Shown here: piece by piece, positions 26,601-39,400 of the stretch | Position numbering within the stretch: the stretch's first letter is position 1 | Layout: each line of letters starts with the position of its first letter | Assembly: GCF_900496995.4 (NCBI RefSeq) | Contig: NC_044024.1 | Coordinates: 15,316,698-15,380,697 of the forward strand | Direction of reading: 5' to 3' | Length of the DNA stretch: 64,000 bases | Source: Aquila chrysaetos chrysaetos | Taxonomy: Eukaryota > Chordata > Aves > Accipitriformes > Accipitridae | Made by a program: the position numbers and the translations under genes | Notes under the pieces: model-generated | What the model was told of the DNA's origin: nothing | The model's input: only the letters and a program-made list of their open reading frames with translations | The model's database searches: none

Positions 26601-27576
26601 CACAAGGAAATTAAGTTTGAAATATAACTTACACTGCAAAGCACTAAAGCAGGGATTAACAACCTACCACACAGGTATGAAAGATGATGTGTAAGCCTTG
26701 TGAGTGGCAGAGAGCAGAGCCGGCAGAGGGCCAAGAGTTTATAGCCGGGAGCTGTGGCATCTTGAGAAGAGGCATCTGTGAGAAGCAGTTGCTGCCAGCT
26801 CCCACTGAGGTCTGATCTCACTCAGAGCTGGAAGCTCCTGCCTTGTACATAAGCAAGATTCTGGGGATCAACAGCGTCTTGCCTGTGTGAGAGGGAGAAT
26901 CTCCCAGTTCCCACCAAGTTTCAGCTGTCACAGTACACTTCAGTTTGTAAAATACGAATACAGACCAGTGCACACCCCTCTTGACAGATGCATAAGCTAA
27001 TGGATAGGGCAGTAAGAACAGATAATCAGAGAAACATGTTACTAAAATACTTTAAAAATTCTTATGTTAAAATAGCCAAAAAATAAAGAAATATTATGGT
27101 TAATTCACTACAAATCTTGAGGATTTGTTTAATAAATTAAAACAGTTGATATAACTACATTTGTATTGTGCATGATTCCCCAATAAACTGCTGCTAGTCT
27201 TTAATAATGCTGCCATACCTGAAGGGGGATTTTTACTCTTATTTTCTAAACAAAACTTGCATGGAAACTGTCATATTTGTGGGTTGACTGGTCATTGCTA
27301 AAAATGAGAATATTCTACTGCTCTTTTATTTAGATTGCACTCCTTGTCCAAGAGCTCAAGCTGTGTTTAGAATTCTGAATTTGAGAGTTCTAAATTACAT
27401 GTTATTTGCAAAATAAGACTTCTGCTATCTGAGCAGAATATCTTTTATTGGTTTCATTTTACACATGGGAAAATTGAGGTACAGAAAACTAGTGACTCTG
27501 CAAGTCACAAAACACAGTAGCAGCACTATATTGCAAGTTTCTTGTATCTGGAAACTCCACTTCATTTTGAAGATGT
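20667..27576. other. Gene-poor AT-rich DNA between LTR copies A and B
   Basis: About 6.9 kb with no recognisable gene. It has a 19-T run at 20814-20832. A patch at about 26680-26930 is visibly richer in G and C than its surroundings, but I cannot assign it to a repeat family or a gene. Confidence 0.6.
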
Positions 27577-27581
27577 TTCTG

Positions 27582-28170
27582 TGTCAAGGTTTAACCCCAG
27601 CCAGGAACTAAGCACCATGCAGCTGCTTGCTCGCTCCCTCACCATGCAGTGGGACGGGGGAGAGAATCAGGGAAAAAAAAGTAAAACCCATGGGTTGAGA
27701 TAAAGACAGTTTAATAGGACAGAAGGGAAGAAAATAATGATGATAGTAATAATAATACAACAACAATAATAAAATAATTAGAATATACAAAACAAGTGAT
27801 GGCACAGTGCAATTGCTCACCACTTGCCAACTGATGCCCAGTTAGTTCCCGAGCAGTGATCCGCCCCCATCCCCAGCCAACTCCCCCCAGTTTATATACT
27901 GGACATGATGTCACATGGTATGGAATGCGCTGTTGGCCAGTTTGGGTCAGCTGTCCTGGCTGTGTCCCCTCCCAACTTCTTGTGCCCCTCCAGCCTTCTT
28001 GCTGGCTGGGCATGAGAAGCTGAAAAATCCTTGACTTAGTCTAAACACTACTTATCAACAACTAAAAACATCAGTGTGTTATCAACACTATTCTCATACT
28101 AAACCCAAAACATAACACTATACCAGCTACTAGAAAGAAAAGTAACTCTATCCCAGCTGAAACCAGGACA
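27582..28170 (-). mobile_element. Solo LTR, ERVL-like, copy B
   Basis: The element (589 bp) begins TGTCAAGGTTTAACCCC and ends AACCAGGACA. The flanking 5-mers are TTCTG (27577-27581) and ATCTG (28171-28175), a target duplication with one mismatch. On the sense (minus) strand it has AGTATATAAA (27891-27900), a good TATA box, and an intact ATTAAA polyadenylation signal. It contains an AAT-rich microsatellite like copy A. Confidence 0.9.
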
Positions 28171-28175
28171 ATCTG

Positions 28176-31100
28176 TAAGTAAAAAGATGTTCCTTTAAAG
28201 GGAAAGCACAGACGCTTGCTATGGTGACAAACATCTGATGAATATTCAAAGAAAAATTCTCATTCCTGGGATTGTTGTGGGTTCTTTTTGTATGGCTGAC
28301 TGGGATGCATGAAAATTATAGCTGGACCTAAAAAGGGTAGAATTTGGAGTTTAAGTTTTTGGTTTTTCACTGGCTTTCTTGCATTTTGTTCTGAATATAG
28401 TAGAGGTGACAGCTTTAATCCTTCTGGCAATGAGTTCAAGTGTAGGTCTTACTCCTGTAAAGTCCTAAGTTCTGTGATCATGAATTTCCCTACTGCTGAA
28501 TGATAATTTCATCTTTTATAGTTACTGCCTGGATGACAGAAATGTGTGTTTCCTCATGGCTAGTTCTGTGGCTTCTAGATTGCAGTATGATGTCTGTAGT
28601 ACCTGATTAATATGTTTTATGCTGCTGCAAACTATGAATCTATGTACTGAGGGTAGAGGCCTCCCTGGCCCATTTACAGGTGTATGAGTTGCATACAGAA
28701 TGCAAACCAATATGCAAATGTTTACGTACCTCCATTGGAATTATGTCCTTAAACTTAGCACTCTATTTTATGCAAAGTGAAAGAAGATGTAGTGAGATGC
28801 ATGAAAAACTTAACATGTTTTACTGACTTTATTAATACTTGCATTTTTTTCCATTCTAAGTCTTTTAGAATGTATTTTCTGTATTAAGCATACTTAATTT
28901 GGAGAATTTGTGGGGAGGAGAGTGCAATGAATAGTTTCTTTGGAGATACATGAAAAATGTTGACAGATTTGAAATAAAGCGTACAAGTTTCCTACTGAGA
29001 TTCATACTACTGTGTGATCTGCTGTTTTATCTGTAGAAAATGTCTTTGTACATCAGAGAAACAAAAAGACCTTCAGCAGATTGTTTTATTGAACTCTTAA
29101 TAGATATTAAGAAACATAACGCCAGCACTTCTGCCACATTGCTGTCATTAAATAATAAATCATTGCTGTAGCTGCCTAATGGGATATGTAGCAATGCTGA
29201 TGGTGGCAGTCTAGACCTGAGTTGAAGCAGATTAATTTAAAACACAGAGCAAAAATAGTAGATAGCACTGCTCAGCAGAACAGTTTTAGGGCTAAAACCT
29301 GGTGACTAACCACAAGAAAGAAGATAATAGAAATTAGATCTAACTAAAAAATGATAATGATGTCTTTCACAGTCCTTAGATATCCTCCAACACCTAATTA
29401 TGAAACTGTCATATAAGCATTAATGGATGTATTTTCAACACTCCTGTTTGCCTGAGATGTCCTGTCCTAATGTTTAGATAGAAAGGGGGGGCACTAGAAG
29501 ACAAGTGACTTTATCCCAGAAATGATGATGACCTGTACCTGCCTTTTATCCCAAAGGAGGTATGAGTGCACGGGGCTTTGGAAAATAAGGTCTTATGGTA
29601 CTTATTCCTAATGCTGTGCCTTAGTCATATAAGTTTTTTGGGGGGGGTGTTTTGGTTTTTTTAGCAGGATTTGGTAGTTAGGTGTGTTTCCAAGCAAGCA
29701 AAGCTATAGGGTTCTGTGCCTCTGCCTTGTGTCTAGCCAACTTAGAAAGTCCCATCTTTGGAACTGAGATGTGAGAATAACCTGCCTAGATGAGAGCTAT
29801 CTTCTAGTCGGGCACAGTGGGTCTATCTGAGCTGACTGCCTCAAGTGATGCACCCTTGAGACGCCATCAATGGTTTGGCCTGTTGCATATACAACTCATT
29901 AAGCAGAGATGCATGTAGCCATCTACCAGTATAGTTGTGTGTAGCATTTGTAACATGAAATGCTTTGTCAAATTATTACAGTTTATCAAATTGTTAAAAT
30001 TATTTACCAAATTATTAAAAACAATCTGTTCAAAGACAATAGACTGCTCTGAAAACAAGAGATTCTGAGGAGTCCAGCAGTAAAAAGCCAAGAAAACCAA
30101 AAGCGATTGTTCTGTCTGTGACTTTTGTTGTTTGCTCTATGTAGGAATCTGTTGAAATGTGCAAATGTTGAATTTGTGAAACTAATTAGCACATAAAATT
30201 CCAGCTGTAATAGTAATCAAAACTTGCTGGTTCAACAGACTATGGGGTTTTTTTAGTATTAACACATCCTGCACATATGGGCCCCAGTTGAAGATCTGGA
30301 GCGGCTCATACCAGCAAATTAATATCAGGGGATTTAGAAGCAAGTATTTATTGGTGGCAGTTGTGGAACCAACATGTGGTCTAACTCTGAGTGGTGCTTC
30401 CAACGCTGTTTGTGTCTGTAAGGGAAAAAAGGAAAAAGTGACTGGTACTTCTCTCCTTATCCTCATACTGTATGAAAACAAGGTACAGTGTTTTAATAGA
30501 TTTGTTGGGTGAGATTTCTGTTGGAGAGGCCTTCAGCTGATGAATTGTGGCCTTGTTAGAAGCTGTAACTGCAGCAACAAGGAAATACTGTCAGTTTTCT
30601 ACAAGTCACTGTTGAGATTTACTTGTTCGTATTTGTTTAATTATAGTATCTTGCTGGCATTTTCTTTACGTTCTTTGTTTGTGACAGCATCACAGAATGA
30701 AGAAGATTTTGTTTTACATCCTTTGGAAACATAAAACACTTTTTAGATTAGCTATCCCACAAATCAAAACAAGCTATCTTGTAAAACATACTTTAATAAA
30801 ATAATTTTAAATCATCTCTTTCATTGTGATTTGCAGATTATGAGTTAGTAAGTCTTAGCATTTAAATTCAAAATTAGAAGTTTAGATGTTTCAGTGGAAA
30901 GAGAAACAGAATCTATTTTGTATTGTCTTAATAAATTACCTGAAGTAGCTACTGCATTACAAGTAGTCAAGTGCTTATAACTGACTAATAACGCACTTTT
31001 AGTAGATCATTTATACACCAGACACAACTTCTGGTAAGAAATTTTCCTTAATGTGAAAATACAGTGCTGTTGGCATGATGCAGCTACCTTTGATCTCTGT

Positions 31101-33283
31101 AAATGGCTAGCAGTAAATTTTGAATGTCGGAAACTGACCAGTAGGATGTCTTAGGGAAGACAAATGGATGTGATGTTACCTTGCAAAACCCGCAGAGCAT
31201 TAACAGGACTCATATTTTGCTGGGAATCTATGCAAAGCACTTGATGGTACTTAGGCTACATATTTGTGAAAATACATATAGTAAAGCACTCTTCTTCAAA
31301 TATGGCAGTGAAATTAGTACTTTCACAGTGAATAAAGCAGCCTAGACTCAGTGGATAATATGCTGATGCTGCATTCCCTTCTATTCCAGTTTCACTTCAA
31401 AGTGGTAAGAATGGGTTTTATTAGTACTTTTTAAGGCACTTATTCTTTTAAGTATTTTTCTCCTACTTGAGTGAAAGAATTCAGAAGTTTTTGCTATGTT
31501 TAATCAAAACAAGATTTTCAGATTCCTTATTTTGATGATGATTTCATTTGTGATATTTAAAAATAACTGTGCAATTTTTATTTGAAACTGCATTGTCTTG
31601 TATTTCCAGGGTGAGTACTTGCAAACTGTTTCATGAAATAGAACAACTTTATTGCAGGTAACCTGCATACTTGCTTGAAAAAAATATGTTTAGTGCTGTG
31701 AGACAGAAACTGCTGTTGCATTGATTTCATAGTATTATATATTCCACGTATTACTGGTGTATTTTTCTTACATTGTGTTCTACTTCCTTCTTTTTACTCA
31801 CTTAAGTTCAGGACTTTAGACTTCTCCTGCAATTTGTAAACTGAAATTCTTTGAGAAATGTATTTCATAAGAAAGCCTACACCATTTTAATGAAGAATAT
31901 GTGGACCATGGAAGAAACCTTTCAGTTCTAGGAATTTTGTCTGTTGATAGTGTTGATGTTGATGATGTTATTTGAGCAAACCACATACAAAAGAATAGAC
32001 AAAAAAAGCACTTCTAAAGCTACTGTTTCTATTTACATTTTTTCCTAAATTTAATTTTCAAAATTAAACTTGAGGTACACAGTCAGAATCCAAATATATT
32101 TGATTTACAGCTATTCCATATTTTCTGTGATTAAAAAAACAGGTTTTACTACTCCTATAACTGAATCTGTAAGCATGAAGTATAAAACTGACAAAGTCAG
32201 AGACTTAGAGAATTCTGTATTTTACGGGATTCTTCCCTCCCCCCTAGCATTTAATCAAAGCCACAGTCTTTATGTAAATTTAATCACCTTGCAACAAACT
32301 AATAATTTTAGTGCGTTCTTTCCATTTGACAGTCCTTAGCTGCTTAGAAATTTAAAATTTTATTACAGAGCTAGGATAGATTTGCTTTAGAATATTCAGT
32401 ATTTCTGCTCTCTGTCTACAGTACGTACTGAATATGTTTACAAATAATGAGCCAAGCCTTCCTTTATTTATTCTTGCAAGTAGTCTAAAGGAGCAAGCTC
32501 TACAGTATTTAGTCCAATGCTAGCTAAATTTATTTTGTATATCTGTCTATATACATATCATAATCAAATTACTGCAGTTACAGTGTGATAAAAATTCATG
32601 TATGTTACATATCCATAATGATAAAGAACTAGCAGAACAAGTCCCTGTTTGGAAGAATATTCTTTGTCTTTATGCATGTACGTACTAACAGTCAACTCTA
32701 GGTGCTGTACAGTCTGAAAAAAATATCTTCTGATGTTATGTTGTTATATAGATGCGGTCCAAGTTTATACTGAAACTGTGACCTAGACTGCGATTGTGAT
32801 CCATCAAAACATTTAATAAAGTGCTTAACTTAAGTATGTGAATAATCCCTTTGAAGATCGGTGGAACTACTGAAGTGCTTAGGACTATGTGCATGCCGTA
32901 GTATTTTGCTAGGTTGTGGCAAAACTTCTGCAAGCACGTGATGAAACACACTACAGTTTTAAAATGCAGCACATTTCAACAGTTGATCTGATGTTTTTAT
33001 CTAATAAAAATTTAAACATATGGACTTTTCATCTGTGTTTTATAACAGTATTCTTGTGCTAGATGCAATTGCTCAAGTATATGTTTTCAGGAGGGTGGAT
33101 GGAGTTTTATCCATTAGGGGCTGTAAATCATGAACTCTTCATTGACCTCTAACTCGTGGAAGAATCAAAGAATGTTGAAATTAGTTCTGGTTGCTAAGGA
33201 TAAGAACAAAAAAGAACCAAACATCACAAGTTGCAACAAGGAAGGTTCTTATTAAACTTGGTGGAAAAAACCCAAAACTTCAC
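28176..33283. other. Gene-poor AT-rich DNA
   Basis: About 5.1 kb between LTR copy B and a CR1 fragment. I find no recognisable gene, RNA or transposon. Open frames up to 99 codons appear random. Confidence 0.6.
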
Positions 33284-33467
33284 AATAGGGAACTCCAGCA
33301 CTGGAACAGGTTGTCCAGAGAGGTTGTGATTTCTCTGCTCTTTGAGTTATTCAAAGCTTGCTTGGACAGGCCCTGAGCAACCCAGCGTAGCCCTGTTTGG
33401 AGCAGGGTGTTCAGACTAAATGACCTCCAAAGGTTCTTTCCAACTCAAGGTGTTCTGCAATTGTAGC
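33284..33467 (+). mobile_element. CR1 LINE 3' end fragment (plus strand)
   Basis: The sequence resembles the 3' end of avian CR1 in sense orientation: CACTGGAACAGGTTGTCCAG, then a divergent middle, then AAATGACCTCCAAAGGTTC and TTCCAACTCAAGG, ending TGTTCTGCAATTGTAG where CR1 has its 8-bp terminal repeats. It is 5'-truncated, as is usual, and quite diverged, so it is an old insertion. Confidence 0.85.
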
Positions 33468-36400
33468 ACAGTTACTACTCCCCTAGGGAAGGTAAAGGTG
33501 CAGAAAGGAGTGCATTTAGCAAGAGGGATCAGTAGTAGCTGGAAATAATTCCACAATTATGTTGTTAATAAGAGGAAGACTTGGGTTTGCTGTTCAACAG
33601 AAAATTAAAGCCATCAACAACAGTCAGCAAAAAGCCTGTAGTTCTAATGGGTGGGGTTTTTTTTTGCCTTAGACCTTACATTCAACAGTGGCTATGCAAA
33701 TACTGTCGCAACAAAGTGGTGAAATTTGAACCACTGCAAGGAAGAAAAGGCTAGAGTGGAAAGAGATATGCTAGATATTTTGTAACCAGCTGCAACTGTT
33801 AAAAATGTTATCCTAAAACTGATCATGAAGTTATTTAAATGCTTGACTCACTGCCCGTGTTTAGTGTACATACTTTGCGTAAGTTTTGGCACCTACTGTG
33901 TCAGATTGGCTGTACACTGAATATAGGGCCTCTTTCACATGGATGGGCTGAAGCCTGGCCATATACCGGTCTAAAACTTAATAGTTGGAGTTTCATAACA
34001 GAATTTGGCTCAATGACACAGTAGTGCAATTCCAGCTGCTATTTTTCTCAGGGAGTATTTGTCTTAGTCCCACCCATGAGCCTCTAGTAGTGTTAAGATG
34101 GAATTTGAAGAATTTATGGAATAATCAGTGTGTCATAATAAGTGTAGAGGACATTCCTGGTGTGCTGGGCAGCATTTGCTCTTCCAGATATATACTTTCA
34201 GAACACCCCTCCAAAGCTTACAGTTGTTTGCCTTACCGCTAAATGCTGCTTTAATTTACGCAGTCACTGCACCCACTGTCTTTGACTCCTTAGGCTGCAA
34301 AGCTTGAATAAGAGAGACATTGCAGAAAACAACTATGTTAAATGTGTAATTTTCGGTCTCAGCTTTAGTTTTACTATTTCTTTCTTACCTTTACTTTTCA
34401 CGGAACAAGTTTCCATTTAACACAGTTGTTTTTATGCTTTTTGCCTTGCCTCTGGCAAAATTGAAATGCTACCCTTCCAGCTTATGATTTATATTGTTCT
34501 TCACATTGAACTTCATGATTATGTTCTCAAAGTTCATTGTTCTTTAACCTTCAGAATGCCTACAGACTAATTTAAGAATGTGTGAAAACTGCTACAGATA
34601 GAATTAAAACTAGTAAAAAAAAATTTCTGTACAATTCGTCCTTGACATACATTACATGCTTCATTAATTTAAATATGTAATCTGTATTTGCATTCTTAAA
34701 AATAAATTCTTCCCTCAGGTATAGATAAATGACATTCATTTATATCAATAGGGATTGCATGTAGATGCCAAAGTGTGATGTACAGTCCTTACAATAGTAA
34801 GTCACTATAATGTCTTTTTTAAACTACTTCCCTGAAGTTGTCAAATGTTGGTTTTCTTTTTATCTCAGTTCCTTGCAAAAGAATAAGCCCTTTTTTATAT
34901 TCTTACTAATTGTCCTGCTCTCAAATGATGCAAGCCCCCAAACTGCTAAATAATTCTAGTTGTTTGATCAGGAATTATCTAACTAGATATTTTATTGGCC
35001 AGATTTCTTCAAACCAGAACTCTTTGTAGGCTGGTAAGAGGCATTTTTATCAAGAATGAGATTTCTGCTTTAAATGAGAGAGGTACAACTCTTTGAAAAT
35101 GCACTCTCAAAATACAATTGGAGTAGGAAATCCACTAAGTTGAAGTGTTGACTGAATGGCATTATAAAAAGGAGTAATATTTTCTGAAAACCTTCAGTAG
35201 AACTAGTCAATATTTGTTTATTAACAGGATTGGAGAACATGCCCAAGAAGAGCTAGCTGCATAGGAGAAGTGCAGAAACTCCAGGTTCATTCCTGTGATG
35301 TGACCCAAGTGGGTGCCATGGCTGTGTTCTATTTGCCAGCTCTGGCAGCAAATTTCCAAATTTCCACTGCTGGAAATGATGTGGGTTTTGTAAATGATTG
35401 ATACAGTGTTTGAATTAGGGGCTTGACTTTTTTCTCACGTCAGGCAAATGTCTTAATCTATTGCTAATCTATCTAAGTATTGCTAGATATTCTACCAGGA
35501 GGTTAGCTTAATCTGTGCTTTTGGAGGAAGGATGGGAATCATTATAGCATAAAGTGGGAAAATAAATGAAATCTTGATTGTTGTGAGATGGGAACAACTG
35601 TTTCTCATTCAGATCTAGCTCTCTGCACCACACTGTAGGCAATGAATACCTGTGGTTCAGAGTTTTATGGTTTTGATGTAGTGGGAGAATCAAATTAATT
35701 AAGCTGCAGTGGAATCCAGCCACATTTACTTCTCTCTGTCCCAAACTGATGTTGAGATAATGGGATAATGTAAGCAGAAGCTTTCGGGATACACATGACC
35801 GCACAAGAGCTGTGTTTAGCTTGGGTATCTTGGTAGCTGTTGGCATACTGAGTAGAGTTTTCCATGTCTCCTGTAATAAGGTGAATGAGGCAAACACAGT
35901 TACTTTGAAGTTGAATGCAGCAGTATACATGATGTGTATAGCCTGTATTCTTCTACATGACTGGGGCAACATCTTAAAAGATAATGTATGCACTGGGCTT
36001 TGAAGAAAGAATGGAGGACATAATGTAAAAGTAACCTTCTTTTAAGTGTGCATATTGACATAATGTGTATTATTTATGGTATTTGAAACCAATGGGTTAA
36101 TTTACATCTTCTGTGGAACAAAAATACTGTAAAGAACTAGACCATGTCTCCTGGATTAATTCTAGCTTTCAGCAACTGTGTGTCTGGAGTAATTTAACAT
36201 ATATCATTTACCCCCAAATTATTAAAGGGCAAGTTGTTATTTCTGACTTAACTTGAATTAATAATTTACTCAGGTTTTACATTACCTAGTTAATCTTACA
36301 TACTTGTGTAGTTACTCTTTGAATGGTAAGAAATTATTGAGGCTTATAGCTTCCAGAAACAATTTTTAGCTGAAGTACTGTTTTAGCTACTTATTAGTAA

Positions 36401-39400
36401 ATAATTTTATCCCAAATCACGGATAAAAAAGGAGTATGCAATGATTCCTCTTTTCTCTAAGTTCTTGTTGCCTTTCAACAGAACTAGCGAAAAATCTCCT
36501 CCTTCCTTCTTGTTCGGTGAGGCATTTACTTTTTCTTTGCTGTGACTGCATAATGAGTGCCTGCTGAGACTGTGTGTGTAATGCATACTTGTATGCATCA
36601 AAACCATGGAAGCTCAGACTTTAATCATACGTCTCTGTTTACATGGGAAAAAAGAAGTTAGATGGGTGTTCCACTTATATTGTGGAATTCTCCCTGGGAG
36701 TTGTTACTCATTTCATATCATATTTAAAAATAAGATTTTTTTAAAAGTTGGTTTGAATGCATGTTGGTATATGACTCAATAATGAATCTCAGGGAACACC
36801 TGAAAATTTAATATATGATTTATAAATACAAAATTATAATCCATTATTCAGGAAAGGATTCATTTTCTGTTTTTTAAAAAGCTGTGCTCAAGTTATTTGT
36901 ATTTGCTGTTTGGCTTTAATCCCAAAGCAGAAACAAGAAGCTTGAATCTGCTTGATGCTTAGCAATTCTTCACAGGCTACGTATGCAGGTGTTCTGTCCA
37001 AATTCTGTCCTATTGCCCAGGTGCAGATGACTTCCGGACTCTGTAGTTCAACTATGGGTTGAAAACAGAAGATTTAAAAATCCCATGCTACCATGAAACC
37101 TTACTCTTGCTATAAGCATATGCTAAAGCTATTAGGAGAGCTGGGGCCTTTTTCCAGTCTAGTCAGGTGCCACCTTGTGACATAGCATGCACGAAGAGCA
37201 TGTCTAAAGAAGTAGCTCTCCATTATTGTATTGCCTGATGCCTAATAGCGAGGACACTGTCTTGGAGCTGTAGTTTCTCAAAAGTGAGGAAGGATATTTG
37301 AGAGACAGGACTTATATGAAAGTTCAACTTTCTTTGCATATTGACATCAGTGAAACCAATAATGGTATGTAAAGTATGACAGTCCCCTCTTGATACATCT
37401 TTGATCATGTGTTATGAGCCATGCCTCTCAAGACATAATTTAATCCTGTTTTTCTTTCTAGCTTTTTTTTTACCTTACTTTTTCCTTAGATGTCAACAAT
37501 ATCTTAAGCAAAATGCAGTCAACAAAATTTAATTTAAAATTATATTAAGATTCAGTTCAATGCCTATGGCTTGCAGTTACAAATATCAAGCAAAGATGCA
37601 CTGAATTAAATCATCCCTGATGATTTCTTTGGTTAACAGGACTTAAGTTTAAAGAAATAAGCAAACAGAATCCACATATATCCAGAGTTTCAGTTCTTAG
37701 CTACATTTCATGCTTTCAAAAGCACGGATTCTGCATAGTTTCAAAAATCTTGTGCTTTTGTGAATTATTCCTGTTCAGGGGACATACAGTGCACTCGCTC
37801 TGGACAGCTACCCCAGTGAATGCTGTCTGAAAAGCTGAACATCTTACAATGTCTGCAGGAAAATAACTCCCAGAATCAGCAAGCCTCGGTAACAAGACTT
37901 ATTTATTTTAGCTTTTGTAAAAGCTTTTGATTACACAGCAGCTGCCAAGATCTAAACTCCCCCACCCACTTCAAGGCAGTTTTTCTAGTTACACATTTGG
38001 CAATGTTTGTAATTTTTCATCCATTCCTCTAGGCATAATAAAAATCACATACAAGGTTTGCAACCTTTTTAGGGTGGGGAGAGGGGGGAAATACTGATAT
38101 TTAATTGAGAGGTGCCTCTCATAGGACAGCCTCAAAGTACTGTATGTGCAGATAAGAAAACTCCCTTTTCTTTGCATACTGCGACAAGCAACTATTTTGA
38201 TCTTAATGGTGCCATCTATTTGGGAGCTGCCTGCCATATAAATACAGCATGTAAAGCAGGTACAAGGTACATTAAGAGGTGAGCTATAGATTTAACAGAT
38301 GCAGGACAGCGTTACGTTTTGAATTGTGCTTTGGCTAGAATGAAATCCAAATCTTACCTTACTTCAGGGGCTGTAAATGCAAGTTATGAACACATTAATA
38401 ATGCTTCCTCATTATGTAAGTTTCTGTTTTTCTTGAACGAAGTGTGAGGCAGACCTGTGATATTTTACTCATCATATTAGGGTATTTATTCCCAGGTCAT
38501 ATTTTGCTCTTTAATCTTTGTGATCAAATAATTTCCTATGTTGGAGAAAAAGTGCCTTGCCTGGCAAAATTAAAAATACAAAATAAAGATATAAATAACA
38601 ATAACTAAAAGCATTTTGAATTTGCATGCATGCTATGTCATGAGGTGGCTACATCACAGGAAAGGAGTGCTACTGTATGCCAGTTTAAATACTATTAAGC
38701 AACTGGACATTTCTAGGAATCTTTTCCCTGAAGTCATATAGGAATATATATTAGACATATCACAAATTATTAATATATTATTTTGAAAAGCAGTGACAGA
38801 TCATTTCATTCAAATCAAGCTTAACAATCAAAGCCATTTTGATGACCGTATTTCATTCTTTTGAAATATGGTAGGCTGCAAAAGCATAACTTTAGCTCAA
38901 AGTATTGAAAAGTAGAATTAATTTGGTGCCTACTGCTCTATAGCATTACTGTTCAGATGCTTATACTGGGACTAATTCAATTTAAAAAAACAGTGGATGT
39001 GGGTATAATCAACACTTTTTTTTCAGTATTTTTCTCATTAATATCACTTCATTATTTTACTATTTTATAATCCATCTCAATTTTCACAGATAGTTACATA
39101 CTATAATAAGGGATGAAAGATATTTCTTATTGATATTAATCAGTTTCTAGTTAGACTGTATGGTAGGAAATTGAAACAACTATTAGGAAATTTTATTCAG
39201 ACACTGAATACTTCCTTTATTTTTCTGTCAGATTTATAGAGGCTTGTATATTCCATGCCTAAAAGTTTCAGAAATTAATATTAATATAGTTATGACAGTC
39301 AAATACTATGATTCAGTTAACATACAATGCATTATGGTATTACTTGAAATATTATTGTTACAACAAGAAAGTTACTATTGGACCCTAAGTGAAAGCATTT

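Noticed and set aside
27608-28013. Open frames of 71 and 100 codons, with similar ones near 20119-20514 and 48804-49061
   Set aside because: They lie inside the solo LTRs, recur because the LTR copies are homologous, and are not retroviral proteins.
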